A stretch of DNA of 64,000 nt. It comes from Kutzneria sp. 744 (lineage in GTDB: Bacteria; Actinomycetota; Actinomycetes; Mycobacteriales; Pseudonocardiaceae). Below are positions 16,945 through 25,745 of this stretch, in pieces. The stretch is from the NCBI RefSeq assembly GCF_000568255.1, contig NZ_KK037166.1, positions 4,553,898 through 4,617,897 of the forward strand, written 5' to 3'. Under the pieces are notes generated by a model, which searched no databases, was not told the DNA's origin, and was given only the letters and a program-made list of their open reading frames with translations. The first letter of the stretch is position 1, and each line of letters begins with the position of its first letter. Both the position numbers and the translations under genes were made by a program.

Positions 16945-19900
16945 CTACCGACGTGCAGCACCGAGCGCGGCGTCGACCAACGCCTTCCGGTCGACCTTCC
17001 CGTTCGCGGTCACCGGTAGCGTCTGCACCCGCAGCCAGCGAGCGGGCACCATGTACTCCGGCAGCCGGGCACCGGTGAACTCGGTCAGGCGTTCGCCGAG
17101 GTCGTCGTCCGGCGTGCGGGGCACATAGGCTCCGAGCAGTTGCTTGTGCCCACCGGCACCCTCGAACGGCAACACGACGGCATCGGCCACGTCCGGGTGG
17201 TCGATGACGACCTGGCGGATCTCGGCCGGCTCCACGCGAAAACCGCCCACCTTCACCTGGTCGTCGCGGCGGCTGAGGAACCGCAGCCTGCCTTGCGCGT
17301 CCAGGCGGACCAGGTCCCCGGTGCGGTAGAGGCGTTCGGACGGGTTCGCGCCCCAGTACCCGAACGCGAGCCCGGTTGCTTCCTGGTCGCCCAGGTAGCC
17401 GACGGCCAGGCCCGTTCCACCGGTGTACAGCTCGCCGACCGCGCCGGGCGGGACGGGAAGTCCGCGCTCGTCGAGCACATGAACGGAGGTGCCGCGCACG
17501 GGCAGCCCGATCGGCAGCGGGTCCACCACGTCCTCCGGCGAGTCCACGACGTGGACCGTGGTGAACGTGGAGTTCTCCGTGGGGCCGTAGCCGCTGACCA
17601 CGGTCAGGGCCGGGTTCGCCTCCAACACCCGCCGGACGTGCTCGGACGGCACGACATCGCCACCGGTGAGCAGGTAGCGAACCTGCGCGAGCGACCCCGG
17701 CGCGAACTCCGCGAGCAACCGGAACAAGCCCGAGGTCAACCACAGCGCGGTGACGCCGCGCTCGACGACGAAGCGGCCCAGTTCGGCCGGCGACGGCACG
17801 CCCGGCGGGTGCACCTCCACGCACCCGCCGCCGAGCAGCGGGAACCACAGGTCGATCGTGGACGCGTCGAAGGCGAGCGGGGCGAACCGCAGGAACCTCG
17901 TGCCAGGTCCGCAGTCGACGTAGTCGGCGCCCGCCACCAGGCGGGCGATGCCGCGGTGCGGCACGAGCACACCCTTCGGGGAACCGGTCGAGCCAGAGGT
18001 GAACGACAGGAACGCGACCCGCTCCGGGTCCTGGGGGACGACGTGCGGCTCGGGTGCGTCGTCATGGAGCCAGTCCCTCCAACGACACACCACGACGGGC
18101 AGATCGAACACAGCAGCCGCGTGGGAGACGGCGGCGGCGGGCCGTGCTCGCCGCAGGATCTCCGCCTTGCGCCGCTCAGGCATCCGCTCGTCCACGCCCA
18201 GGTAGGCCGCGCCCGCACGCACGACGCCGAGGACCGCGACTACTTCGTCGATCGAGCGCGGCAGGTCGACCACCACCACGTCCCCCGGGCGCACGCCCGC
18301 CTTCCTCAGCAACACGGCCTGCGCCGCGCTCGCCGCCGCCAGCTCCCGGTAAGTCAGCCGGTCGTCACCTTCCCGAACCGCGATGGCATCCGGGGTGCGC
18401 GCCGCCTGGGCCAAGAACGCCGTGTCGAGGCAGTCCACCGGGTTGTCCGGCGTCGGTGACGCCAGCGCGTCGAGCAGCGCCGCCGATCCGGTGGAGATGC
18501 CACGCACCTCGACGACTCGCGTGGCGGTCGTCAGCTGCTCGCATGTGGCGACGAGATCGTCCAGGAACCGTGCCGCCTCTTCCCGGGTCCACACCGCGGT
18601 CGCGAACTCCAGGAAGCCGGTGATTTTCTCATCCGTCCGCTGGAACACCAGGCTGAGGTCCATCGGGGCACGGCCATTGTGCTCCTCGGTCACCCGCACC
18701 CGCAGGCCACCCGCGAGCAGTTCGCGGTCCACCAGGTCGCTGTAACCGTTGCAGACCAGCTGCACCAGCGGGTTGCGGCCGGCATCCGCCCCGATCCCAA
18801 GCGAGTGCACCAACTCGACGCTGGGCACGTCGGCATGGTCGAGGCTTCGTCCCAGCGACTGCTGCACCGCGCGGATCTGCTCGTCAGTGGTCCGGTCGTC
18901 GTCCACGTCGATCACGACCGGCACCACCGCGGCGCACTGCGCGACCAGCTCGCGCAGGGCCTTCGTCGGGCGGCCGGTCGTGGGCACGCCGATCAGGAAA
19001 CGCCGCTGTCCCGTGTAGCGGGACGCCAGCAGGCCGTAGGCGGTGAGCAGGTGCGCGAACGGCGTGACACCCAGCCGGGCAGCGTGCTGCCGTACGGCGT
19101 CCACGGTCTCCGCAGGCAGTTCGAAAGGCAGCTGAACGCCTTCGCCGTCGCGCACTCGAGACCGGATCCGGTCTGTGGGCAGATCGACGGTGAGCGGCAC
19201 CTCGGCGAGCTGTTCGCGCCAGAAGCTCAACTGTTCGCCCCAGAGCCCGGACTCTCGGAGCGCATGTTGGTGCGCCACCAGGACGTCAGGCTGGGGAGGA
19301 TCCGCCTGGTCGCCCATCCCACCCGCGTACCGGGCGAAGACCTCTCGCAGCACAAGGCCGACCGACCAGGCGTCCAGGAGCATGTGGTGGGTCACCAGCA
19401 GCAGGACGTTCTGCCGCGGTCCGCCGGTCACTAGCACGAAGTCCAGCGGTGGTAGCCCGCCCACGGCGAACGGCAGGCGCCCGCGGCGGCGGACCACGCG
19501 GCGGACGTGCTGTGCGAAGCCGGCCGCAGGAACGCGGACCCGTTCCAGGTCCGGTGTCCGGTCCGCCAGCACGAGCCGGCGCAGATCACCGTCCGCGGTC
19601 GGGAAACACGTGCGCAGTCCATCGTGGCGGCGGGCAGTCGCCACCAGAGCCGACTCCAGCCGTCCGACCTCCAACTCGCCTTCCAGCACGGCGCTGAAGA
19701 CGAGGTTGTAGACCGGCTCGCCGACGACCTGCTCGTCCGCCCACATGCCGCGCTGGGACACGGTGGGGACGTCGTCCAGCGCGGCTCCGGCGGTGACCGC
19801 GGCCGTCGGGACACCGCGACCGCGCGCCGCGCGCTCCAGGACGGCGGCCAGCGGTTCGGGGCCGAGCAGCGCGCTCACCGACAGGTCGCGTCCGACATCC

Positions 19901-20076
19901 TCGGTTGTCCTCGATGCCAACAGCATGGCTGCCAGCGAGTCGCCGCCGAGTTGGACGAAGCTGCGGGCGGGCGGCAGGCCGTCGCCGCTCGGAGCGCCCA
20001 ACACCTCGCGCGCCAACTCGTTCAGGCGCGCTAGCACCGCATTCTCGGGTTCACCCGATCTGGCGCGCGGGCTCAT
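16945..20076 (-). CDS. NRPS, T-C-A (valine-like A domain, no downstream carrier)
   Basis: The protein has 1043 residues with domains in the order carrier, condensation, adenylation. The carrier has the phosphopantetheine serine in LGGDSLAAM (~residue 46). In the C domain (~85-500) the catalytic motif reads HHMLLDA, with Ala in place of the last Gly. The A domain (~515-1040) has TSGSTGSPKG and NGKVDRKAL. The ten specificity residues read by eye are D-A-I-W-L-G-G-T-F-K, close to valine codes. The protein stops right after the A domain, so the activated residue must go to a carrier on another protein, most simply the N-terminal T of the T-C-T protein at 60814-62565. The ATG at 20076 follows GAGGGAGGC and overlaps the transporter gene by 26 bp. 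This is the last gene of operon 2. Confidence 0.92.
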   Translation of the reverse strand: MSPRARSGEPENAVLARLNELAREVLGAPSGDGLPPARSFVQLGGDSLAAMLLASRTTEDVGRDLSVSALLGPEPLAAVLERAARGRGVPTAAVTAGAALDDVPTVSQRGMWADEQVVGEPVYNLVFSAVLEGELEVGRLESALVATARRHDGLRTCFPTADGDLRRLVLADRTPDLERVRVPAAGFAQHVRRVVRRRGRLPFAVGGLPPLDFVLVTGGPRQNVLLLVTHHMLLDAWSVGLVLREVFARYAGGMGDQADPPQPDVLVAHQHALRESGLWGEQLSFWREQLAEVPLTVDLPTDRIRSRVRDGEGVQLPFELPAETVDAVRQHAARLGVTPFAHLLTAYGLLASRYTGQRRFLIGVPTTGRPTKALRELVAQCAAVVPVVIDVDDDRTTDEQIRAVQQSLGRSLDHADVPSVELVHSLGIGADAGRNPLVQLVCNGYSDLVDRELLAGGLRVRVTEEHNGRAPMDLSLVFQRTDEKITGFLEFATAVWTREEAARFLDDLVATCEQLTTATRVVEVRGISTGSAALLDALASPTPDNPVDCLDTAFLAQAARTPDAIAVREGDDRLTYRELAAASAAQAVLLRKAGVRPGDVVVVDLPRSIDEVVAVLGVVRAGAAYLGVDERMPERRKAEILRRARPAAAVSHAAAVFDLPVVVCRWRDWLHDDAPEPHVVPQDPERVAFLSFTSGSTGSPKGVLVPHRGIARLVAGADYVDCGPGTRFLRFAPLAFDASTIDLWFPLLGGGCVEVHPPGVPSPAELGRFVVERGVTALWLTSGLFRLLAEFAPGSLAQVRYLLTGGDVVPSEHVRRVLEANPALTVVSGYGPTENSTFTTVHVVDSPEDVVDPLPIGLPVRGTSVHVLDERGLPVPPGAVGELYTGGTGLAVGYLGDQEATGLAFGYWGANPSERLYRTGDLVRLDAQGRLRFLSRRDDQVKVGGFRVEPAEIRQVVIDHPDVADAVVLPFEGAGGHKQLLGAYVPRTPDDDLGERLTEFTGARLPEYMVPARWLRVQTLPVTANGKVDRKALVDAALGAARR

Positions 20077-20986
20077 GGCCGCCTCCCTCCCTCTGTTCGG
20101 CGCGTTTCCGGGCACGCGCGGCCTGCCCATCGAGCACCGCCACCGCCGAGCCGCACAGCATCACCACTGCGCCGACGGCCTGCACGGCGGACACCGACTC
20201 GCCCAGAAAGACAGTCGCGAACACCGCGCCGAAGACCGGGACGAGGAACGTCGCGACCGACGCGGTAGCGGCCCCGACATCGCGGATGGACGAGTAGTAC
20301 AGGAGACCAGCCAGGCAGGTGGGCCCGAGTGTCAGGAAGACCATGTTGAACCAGAACCCGGCCGACAACGCGGACCAGGTGACCTGGGTTGCGGCGGGCG
20401 CCGACAACAACAGCAGTGGCACCGCGCCCGCGGCCAGACCGTACGCGGTGGCGTGCAGGGGCGGTGTGCCGGCCAGGGCACGCTGGCCCAGGAGAGTGTA
20501 GCCGGACCAGATGGCCGCGCACACCAGGAACACGAGGTCACCGAGCAACCGGTCGGTACCGGCGGACGGCCCCTCGAACGCGCCAACGGCGAACAACGCC
20601 GTGCCGGCCAAGGCCGAGCACAACGCCACGACCCGTCGGCGCGACAGCCCCTGCCCACCGGTCACGGCCGACACGGCCGCCGTGATCAACGGACTCAGGC
20701 CGGGCACGATCACGCTGGCGTCGACCGCCGGTGCGAGACTCAGCCCCCAGAAGAACAGCGCGTTGTAGACGAAGACACCCAACAGCCCGGCCAGTGCCGA
20801 GCTCACTCGGGCGACCGGGGTGGCCGTCCGGGTGAACCTGACGACGAGGAGCATGATCACCGCCCCCGCCGCGAACCGGATCGCTGCCACCACCTCAAAC
20901 GGGGCGGCGCCAACCGCCCACTTGGAACTGGCCGTCGCGCTGCCCCACAGCGCCGTCGCGAGGAGCAGGACCAGCAAGGCACGCAC
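20051..20986 (-). CDS. EamA/DMT-family transporter
   Basis: This 311-residue, ten-helix membrane protein has two EamA repeats (about 1-135 and 150-285; for example LWGSATASSKWAVGAAPFEV and later FLVPVFGAVFATVFLGE). Members export amino acids or other small metabolites. In operon 2 it could export the finished peptide, a precursor or an unused amino acid; no substrate can be read. The GTG at 20986 lies 6 bp after the SHMT-like stop. Confidence 0.88.
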   Translation of the reverse strand: MRALLVLLLATALWGSATASSKWAVGAAPFEVVAAIRFAAGAVIMLLVVRFTRTATPVARVSSALAGLLGVFVYNALFFWGLSLAPAVDASVIVPGLSPLITAAVSAVTGGQGLSRRRVVALCSALAGTALFAVGAFEGPSAGTDRLLGDLVFLVCAAIWSGYTLLGQRALAGTPPLHATAYGLAAGAVPLLLLSAPAATQVTWSALSAGFWFNMVFLTLGPTCLAGLLYYSSIRDVGAATASVATFLVPVFGAVFATVFLGESVSAVQAVGAVVMLCGSAVAVLDGQAARARKRAEQREGGGHEPARQIG

Positions 20987-20992
20987 CCCGGG

Positions 20993-22363
20993 TCACCCGG
21001 CCTTGCTCAGCACGGACGCGGGCACCGGGTAGCCAGGCACGGGGAAGCGGGCGCAGAGGTCCGCCACCGCCGCGCGAGTGGCGTCCCGGACCGCCTCGGG
21101 CAGGTGGTGGCGAGGACCATCCGCTCGCACCGCGCGCAGCACATCGTCGAGCAACCGCGCGCACGCACGCGCCTGAGTGGCGCCCATCCCGCGCAGGGCG
21201 ACGCTGTTGACGCCCAGCCGCAGTCCACTCGTTACCAGTGCGGGCTTGGTGTCGCCAGGAACTCGGTTCTTGTTCACCACGATGCCGCATTCCTGCAACG
21301 CCCGTTCCGCCATCACCCCGGTGATGCCCAGCGGCGTGAGGTCCAACAGCACGATGTGGTTGTCGGTGCCTCCGGAGACGACCGTGTGGCCCTTCGACGC
21401 CAACTCGTCGGCAAGCACCCGCGACAACGCCACCACGCGGCCCATGGTGGCGCGGAAGTCGTCGCCCGCCGCGATGGCCAGGGCGCGGGCCTTTGCTGCG
21501 ATCACGTTCAACGCGGGAGCGCCCTGGTAGAACGGGAACACCGTCCGCTGCAGGAAGTCCCCCAGCGTGCCCGAGCCGATGGGCGCGGCCCCGTCGGCGT
21601 CCTCGCCGCTCAGGATGAGGCCACCACGCGGCCCGTAGAGTTGCTTGTGTGTGCAGCACGTCGTGATGTGGGCGTGGTCGATCGGGTTGGGATGGTGTCC
21701 GGTCACGACCAGGCCGGCGGTATGCGAGATGTCGGCCAGCAGGTACGCCCCCGTCTGGTCGGCGATTTCCCGGAAGCGCCTGAAGTCGATGGTCCGGGAG
21801 TACGCGGTGGCGCCGCACACGATGACCCGTGGCCGGTGCCGCGCGGCGAGTTCGGCGACCTCGTCGTAGTCGAGCAGTCCAGTCTCGGTCAGCCCGTACC
21901 CCACCGCGTGGAAGTACCTGCCGGCGTAGGCGGCGGGGCTTCCGTGCGTGAGGTGGCCGCCGCTGTCCAGAGCCATTCCGAGCATCGTGTCGCCGGGACG
22001 CATCAGCGCCGAGAGCACCGCGTAGTTGGCCGTCGTCGCCGAGTGCGGCTGGACGTTCGCGTACCGCGCGCCGAACAGCCTCCTCGCCCGGTCGACCGCC
22101 AGCCGCTCGATGTCGTCCACCGCCTCGCAGCCGGCGTGGTAGCGACGGCCCGGGTACCCCTCGGCCGTCACGTTGACCGCGACGCTCGCCTGGCTGGCGA
22201 GAACGGAGGGGTCGACGACGCTGGACGAGGCCACGAGCGAGAGCGTGCCGGCCTGCCTGCGCTGCTCCGCGAGCATCGCGTCCCACAGATCCGGATCTTC
22301 TAGTGCGAGCTTGCTCAGACCGCCCTGCACCAACGCGTGTAACGGGTCGTCGATCATGATCAC
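20993..22363 (-). CDS. divergent SHMT homologue lacking the catalytic Glu (possible transaldolase or alpha-alkylserine synthase)
   Basis: The 456-residue protein matches PLP-dependent serine hydroxymethyltransferase along its length. The PLP lysine is in THKQLYGPRGG (~242), and AEGYPGRR and the C-terminal TSGLRLGVNSVALRGMG region are present. Key tetrahydrofolate-reaction residues differ. The usual LIASEN is LVASSS, so the catalytic Glu (E57 in E. coli) is Ser47, and the tyrosine pair RYYGGCE is RYHAGCE. Related SHMT-fold enzymes in antibiotic clusters include threonine transaldolases and alpha-methylserine synthases. It is translationally coupled (GTGA overlap) to the A-T-TE protein upstream, which suggests that it makes the residue that protein activates. 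An internal ATG at 22357 is the alternative start. Confidence 0.85.
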   Translation of the reverse strand: MIMIDDPLHALVQGGLSKLALEDPDLWDAMLAEQRRQAGTLSLVASSSVVDPSVLASQASVAVNVTAEGYPGRRYHAGCEAVDDIERLAVDRARRLFGARYANVQPHSATTANYAVLSALMRPGDTMLGMALDSGGHLTHGSPAAYAGRYFHAVGYGLTETGLLDYDEVAELAARHRPRVIVCGATAYSRTIDFRRFREIADQTGAYLLADISHTAGLVVTGHHPNPIDHAHITTCCTHKQLYGPRGGLILSGEDADGAAPIGSGTLGDFLQRTVFPFYQGAPALNVIAAKARALAIAAGDDFRATMGRVVALSRVLADELASKGHTVVSGGTDNHIVLLDLTPLGITGVMAERALQECGIVVNKNRVPGDTKPALVTSGLRLGVNSVALRGMGATQARACARLLDDVLRAVRADGPRHHLPEAVRDATRAAVADLCARFPVPGYPVPASVLSKAG

Positions 22364-25300
22364 CCCTGTCCCGGCGCGGGCAGAGCACGCCGAATGATCG
22401 CCGCCAGTTCGGCGGCGCGGTCCTTGACGAAGTAGTGGCCCGCGTTCGCGATCACCATCGACTCGACCGAGTCGAAGTGCCGCAGCCAGCGGGTGTGGGT
22501 GGTGAGGTGATCAGCGGTGGTCAAGTCGTCGGCGCCGAACACGCACTGCGCGGGCGTCACCAGCGGCTCTGGTTCCTCGCGTGTCGCCGTCAGATGGAAC
22601 AAGGCTGCCTGCCGCATGTCGTGCCGGGCCGCGTGGAGGATAGGCTCGACTTCCGACCACCCCAGGTCGCCGGCGAAGCCGCCTATTTCCCGCAAAGCGC
22701 CGTACAACTCCCGGTCCGTCATCGCGCGCTCCTCCCTCAGGACCGCACCAGGGTCCGCCGGCGGCACCGCGGCGCCGAGGAACACGTGCCGCAGGTCGAC
22801 GCCGCGTTTTTCCAGTTCGCGAGCGAGCGCCACCGCAAGCGCCGTGCCAGCGGAATGCCCGTACACCATCACGGGTCCGGTGACCGAGGCCGCCAACTCC
22901 TCGGCGCATCGCCGCGCGGCCTCGTCGAACGAAAGCAACGGATCGCGATCACCCGGGTCGTGGCCGGGAAGAGCGATGGCCCGCAACTCGACGGTGGCGG
23001 GGAGGTGCGCGGCGAGCCGTTGGTAGCTGACCGCATTGCCGCCGCTGTGCGGCGCGCAGACGAGGGTGACGGCGGCGGCGGCGCTGCCCGGCGTCAGCCG
23101 ATGGATTAAGCCGCGGCGCCGGTCGGATCGACGAACCACGTCGGCGAGCGCGGCCACCGTGCGGTGGGTAAGCAGTTCGACGACCGGCACCGTCCGATCG
23201 ATGGCGGTCATCGCCTTGATTGCCGTGAACGAATCCCCGCCAAGGCGAAAGAAGTCGGAATCCGCGTTGAGCGGGCCGGTGCCCAGGATCTCCTGCCACA
23301 CCAACGCTATCCGGCGCTGCGTGTCGTCGGTCAGCGGTTCGCCGGCGTCGGAGACGAGCTCGACTTCGCTCAGCCCGCGCCGGTCGACCTTCCCGTTCGG
23401 CGTGGTCGGGAAACGGTCGACCATGGCGATGACACCGGGCACCATATGCTGCGGCAACCGTTCGGCGAGGAATGCTCGCAGAACCGGATCGGACGGTGTG
23501 GCGTCGACCGCTCGGGGGCGTACGAAGGCGGCCAGAGTAGTGTTCCCGCGCTGACCGCGGGCGACGACAACAGCGTCGAGCACGTCCGGGTGTCGGCGCA
23601 GCGCGGCCTCCACCTCGCCCGTCTCGATCCGCATGCCGTGCACCTTGACCTGGAAGTCAATACGCCCGAGCAGTTCGATCACCCCGTCGGGGCGGAAGCG
23701 GGCCAGATCACCGGTCTTGTAGAGGCGCTCGCGCAGTCCCGGGGCGAGTTCGCGCTCAACGAACCGCTCGGCGGTGAGCTCGGCGCGGTTGAGGTAACCC
23801 AGCGCCAGGCCCACTCCCGCCAGGTGCAGTTCGCCCGGCACGCCGACCGGAACCGGCTGCATCGCGGCATCCAGCACATAGGCGCGTTGGTTGGCCATCG
23901 GCCGCCCGTAGGGAATGCTGGCCCAGGCCGGGTTCACCTCGGCAACCGGGAAGATGATGGAGTCCATGGACGCCTCCGTCGCCCCTCCCAGGCTGATGAA
24001 CTCCAGATCTGACGTCACCGCGCGCAACCGATCGGGCAGTGTCACCGCGATCCAGTCGCCGCCGAGCAGCGCGAGCCGCAACGGCAGCGGTCCGCCGCCG
24101 TCCCGCTCCACCGCGTCGAGCAGCAGTTCGAGCAGGGCCGGCGCGGAGTGCCAGACGGTGACGCGATGCTCGCGCAGCAGCCGTGTCCACAGCGCCGGGT
24201 CGCGAGCGGCTTCCCGCGCGGGCATGACCACCGTCGCGCCGGCCGCCAGCGTGCCCAGCAAGTCGTATACCGACATGTCGAAGCTCGCTGACGACACCGC
24301 CAGGACGCTGTCACCCGGCCCGATCCCGAAGCGGGAGTTGAAATCGATGAAGTTGTTCACCGCGCCGCGGTGCCGCAACACGATTCCCTTGGGCTTGCCC
24401 GTCGAGCCGGAGGTGTAGATGACGTACGCGGGCTGCTCAGGGTCGTGGTCCGCCGCGAAGGGAACCGGGAGCGGGGCAGCGGCCCGCAGATCATCCAGCG
24501 GCACCGTCCGCACCCCCTCCCAGCGTCCGAGGAAGTCGTGGTCGGTGAGCACGGCGCTCGCCACGGAATCGGTGACCATGAACTCAAGCCGGTCGGCCGG
24601 GTAGTCCGGGTCCAGCGGCAGGTATGCCGCGCCCGCTTTCAACACCGCCAGCACCGCGGCGGCCTGCTCGATCGACCGGTGCAGGCAGATGCCGACGATG
24701 TCGCCGTGTCCGAGGCCCATGTCGCGCAAATGGTGGGCGAAATGGTCGGCAAGCCGGTCCAACTGCGCGTAGGAGAACCGTTCGGCGCCACAAGCGATCG
24801 CGACGTCGTCGCCGTGCTCGGCCGCGCGCCGTTCGAACAGCTCGTGCAAGCACTTGTCCGGGAACGGTTGGCCGGTGTCGTTCCACTCCAACAGCATCCG
24901 CTGACGCTCCACATCGCCGAGCAGGCGCAGCTCGGTCACCGGGGTCGTCGGCGCGGCGATGGCCGAGGCGAGCAGCTCTCGGAAGTGCCCGGCCAGCCGC
25001 TCGACGGCGCCGCGCTCGAACAGCGCCTCCCGATAGGTGATGACGTCCTTGTCCGGGGCGAACACCAGGTCGGCCGGGTCCGCCACGGGTCCGCCGAGGA
25101 CCAGCGACACCCTGGTGCGCGGCCCATCCCACGCGTCGGCATCCCGGGACATGTGGGTGATCCGGTTCGGTACCTCGTCGAAGATGGGTGTGCCGGACAG
25201 GTCAACGCGGAGGAGGGTCTCTTCGTCCGGAATGGACAGCTCGATGTCAACGCTTTCCTGTGCGTTGTACCGGTATAACAGGACCGCCAACGCCGCAGCG

Positions 25301-25467
25301 ACCACGCGCCACGGCGGCAGCCGCCTCGTTGTGGAGAAGACGTGTAACCGCTCGACCAGGTCCGCCGGGAGCCTCAGCGACGTGGAAGCGCGGCGCGCGT
25401 CGGTCGGGTCGGCCGCCACCACGCCTATCGGGAAGTCGAGCAGCGCTTGACCCTCGTGTTCGACCAC
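22360..25467 (-). CDS. stand-alone NRPS A-T-TE protein with C-domain remnant
   Basis: The protein has 1035 residues. Residues 1-215 resemble the C-terminal part of a condensation domain but lack HHxxxDG. The A domain (~215-720) has TSGSTGKPKG and a specificity reading D-M-Y-H-L-G-L-M-D-K; the domain body (LALLGGDW, SLGGATEAS) is of the Ser/Cys-like subgroup. A carrier follows with LGGDSFTAI (Ser ~741). A thioesterase at ~790-1035 has GHSAG, GADD and GHYF. Free-standing A-T proteins usually hold an amino acid for modification. The TE could release the product or proofread. The GTG at 25467 was chosen because GAGAGGAG precedes it by about 10 bp; an in-frame GTG at 25509 is less likely. It heads operon 2 and is coupled to the SHMT-like gene. 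Confidence 0.92.
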   Translation of the reverse strand: MVEHEGQALLDFPIGVVAADPTDARRASTSLRLPADLVERLHVFSTTRRLPPWRVVAAALAVLLYRYNAQESVDIELSIPDEETLLRVDLSGTPIFDEVPNRITHMSRDADAWDGPRTRVSLVLGGPVADPADLVFAPDKDVITYREALFERGAVERLAGHFRELLASAIAAPTTPVTELRLLGDVERQRMLLEWNDTGQPFPDKCLHELFERRAAEHGDDVAIACGAERFSYAQLDRLADHFAHHLRDMGLGHGDIVGICLHRSIEQAAAVLAVLKAGAAYLPLDPDYPADRLEFMVTDSVASAVLTDHDFLGRWEGVRTVPLDDLRAAAPLPVPFAADHDPEQPAYVIYTSGSTGKPKGIVLRHRGAVNNFIDFNSRFGIGPGDSVLAVSSASFDMSVYDLLGTLAAGATVVMPAREAARDPALWTRLLREHRVTVWHSAPALLELLLDAVERDGGGPLPLRLALLGGDWIAVTLPDRLRAVTSDLEFISLGGATEASMDSIIFPVAEVNPAWASIPYGRPMANQRAYVLDAAMQPVPVGVPGELHLAGVGLALGYLNRAELTAERFVERELAPGLRERLYKTGDLARFRPDGVIELLGRIDFQVKVHGMRIETGEVEAALRRHPDVLDAVVVARGQRGNTTLAAFVRPRAVDATPSDPVLRAFLAERLPQHMVPGVIAMVDRFPTTPNGKVDRRGLSEVELVSDAGEPLTDDTQRRIALVWQEILGTGPLNADSDFFRLGGDSFTAIKAMTAIDRTVPVVELLTHRTVAALADVVRRSDRRRGLIHRLTPGSAAAAVTLVCAPHSGGNAVSYQRLAAHLPATVELRAIALPGHDPGDRDPLLSFDEAARRCAEELAASVTGPVMVYGHSAGTALAVALARELEKRGVDLRHVFLGAAVPPADPGAVLREERAMTDRELYGALREIGGFAGDLGWSEVEPILHAARHDMRQAALFHLTATREEPEPLVTPAQCVFGADDLTTADHLTTHTRWLRHFDSVESMVIANAGHYFVKDRAAELAAIIRRALPAPGQG

Positions 25468-25524
25468 GGTGTTCGATCTCCTCTCAGCTGCGCCGGCGAA
25501 GCCGGCCACACCACTCGGTGGTGG

Positions 25525-25745
25525 TCAGGTCGTCAATGTGGACGTCAAGCCGTCGACATCACGGTTCACCGCGACTAGGGCGCGTGTGACCGCGAACCCG
25601 ATCTGCTCGTTGACCCGCATCAGGTGCCTGTTGTTGGCGCTGGTGTTCGTGTAGATCCGTTCGAATTCAGAGCGGCCGGCCAGGGGCCACCGCAGCGTGT
25701 GCGCTTTCAGGCACCGTCCGAGCCCATGCCAACGGTCCAATGACG
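25525..25745 (-). pseudogene. GNAT acetyltransferase C-terminal fragment
   Basis: A minus-strand stretch reads GRCLKAHTLRWPL, then RIYTNTSANNRHLMRVNEQI and GFAVTRALVAVNRD. This is the conserved acetyl-CoA loop and C-terminal half of an actinomycete GNAT. The upstream part of the family cannot be followed in any single frame, so this is a decayed copy. Confidence 0.55.

Noticed and set aside
19745-22303. 852-codon plus-strand open frame
   Set aside because: It is antisense to the NRPS, EamA and SHMT-like genes, all with clear motifs; high GC produces such long shadows.
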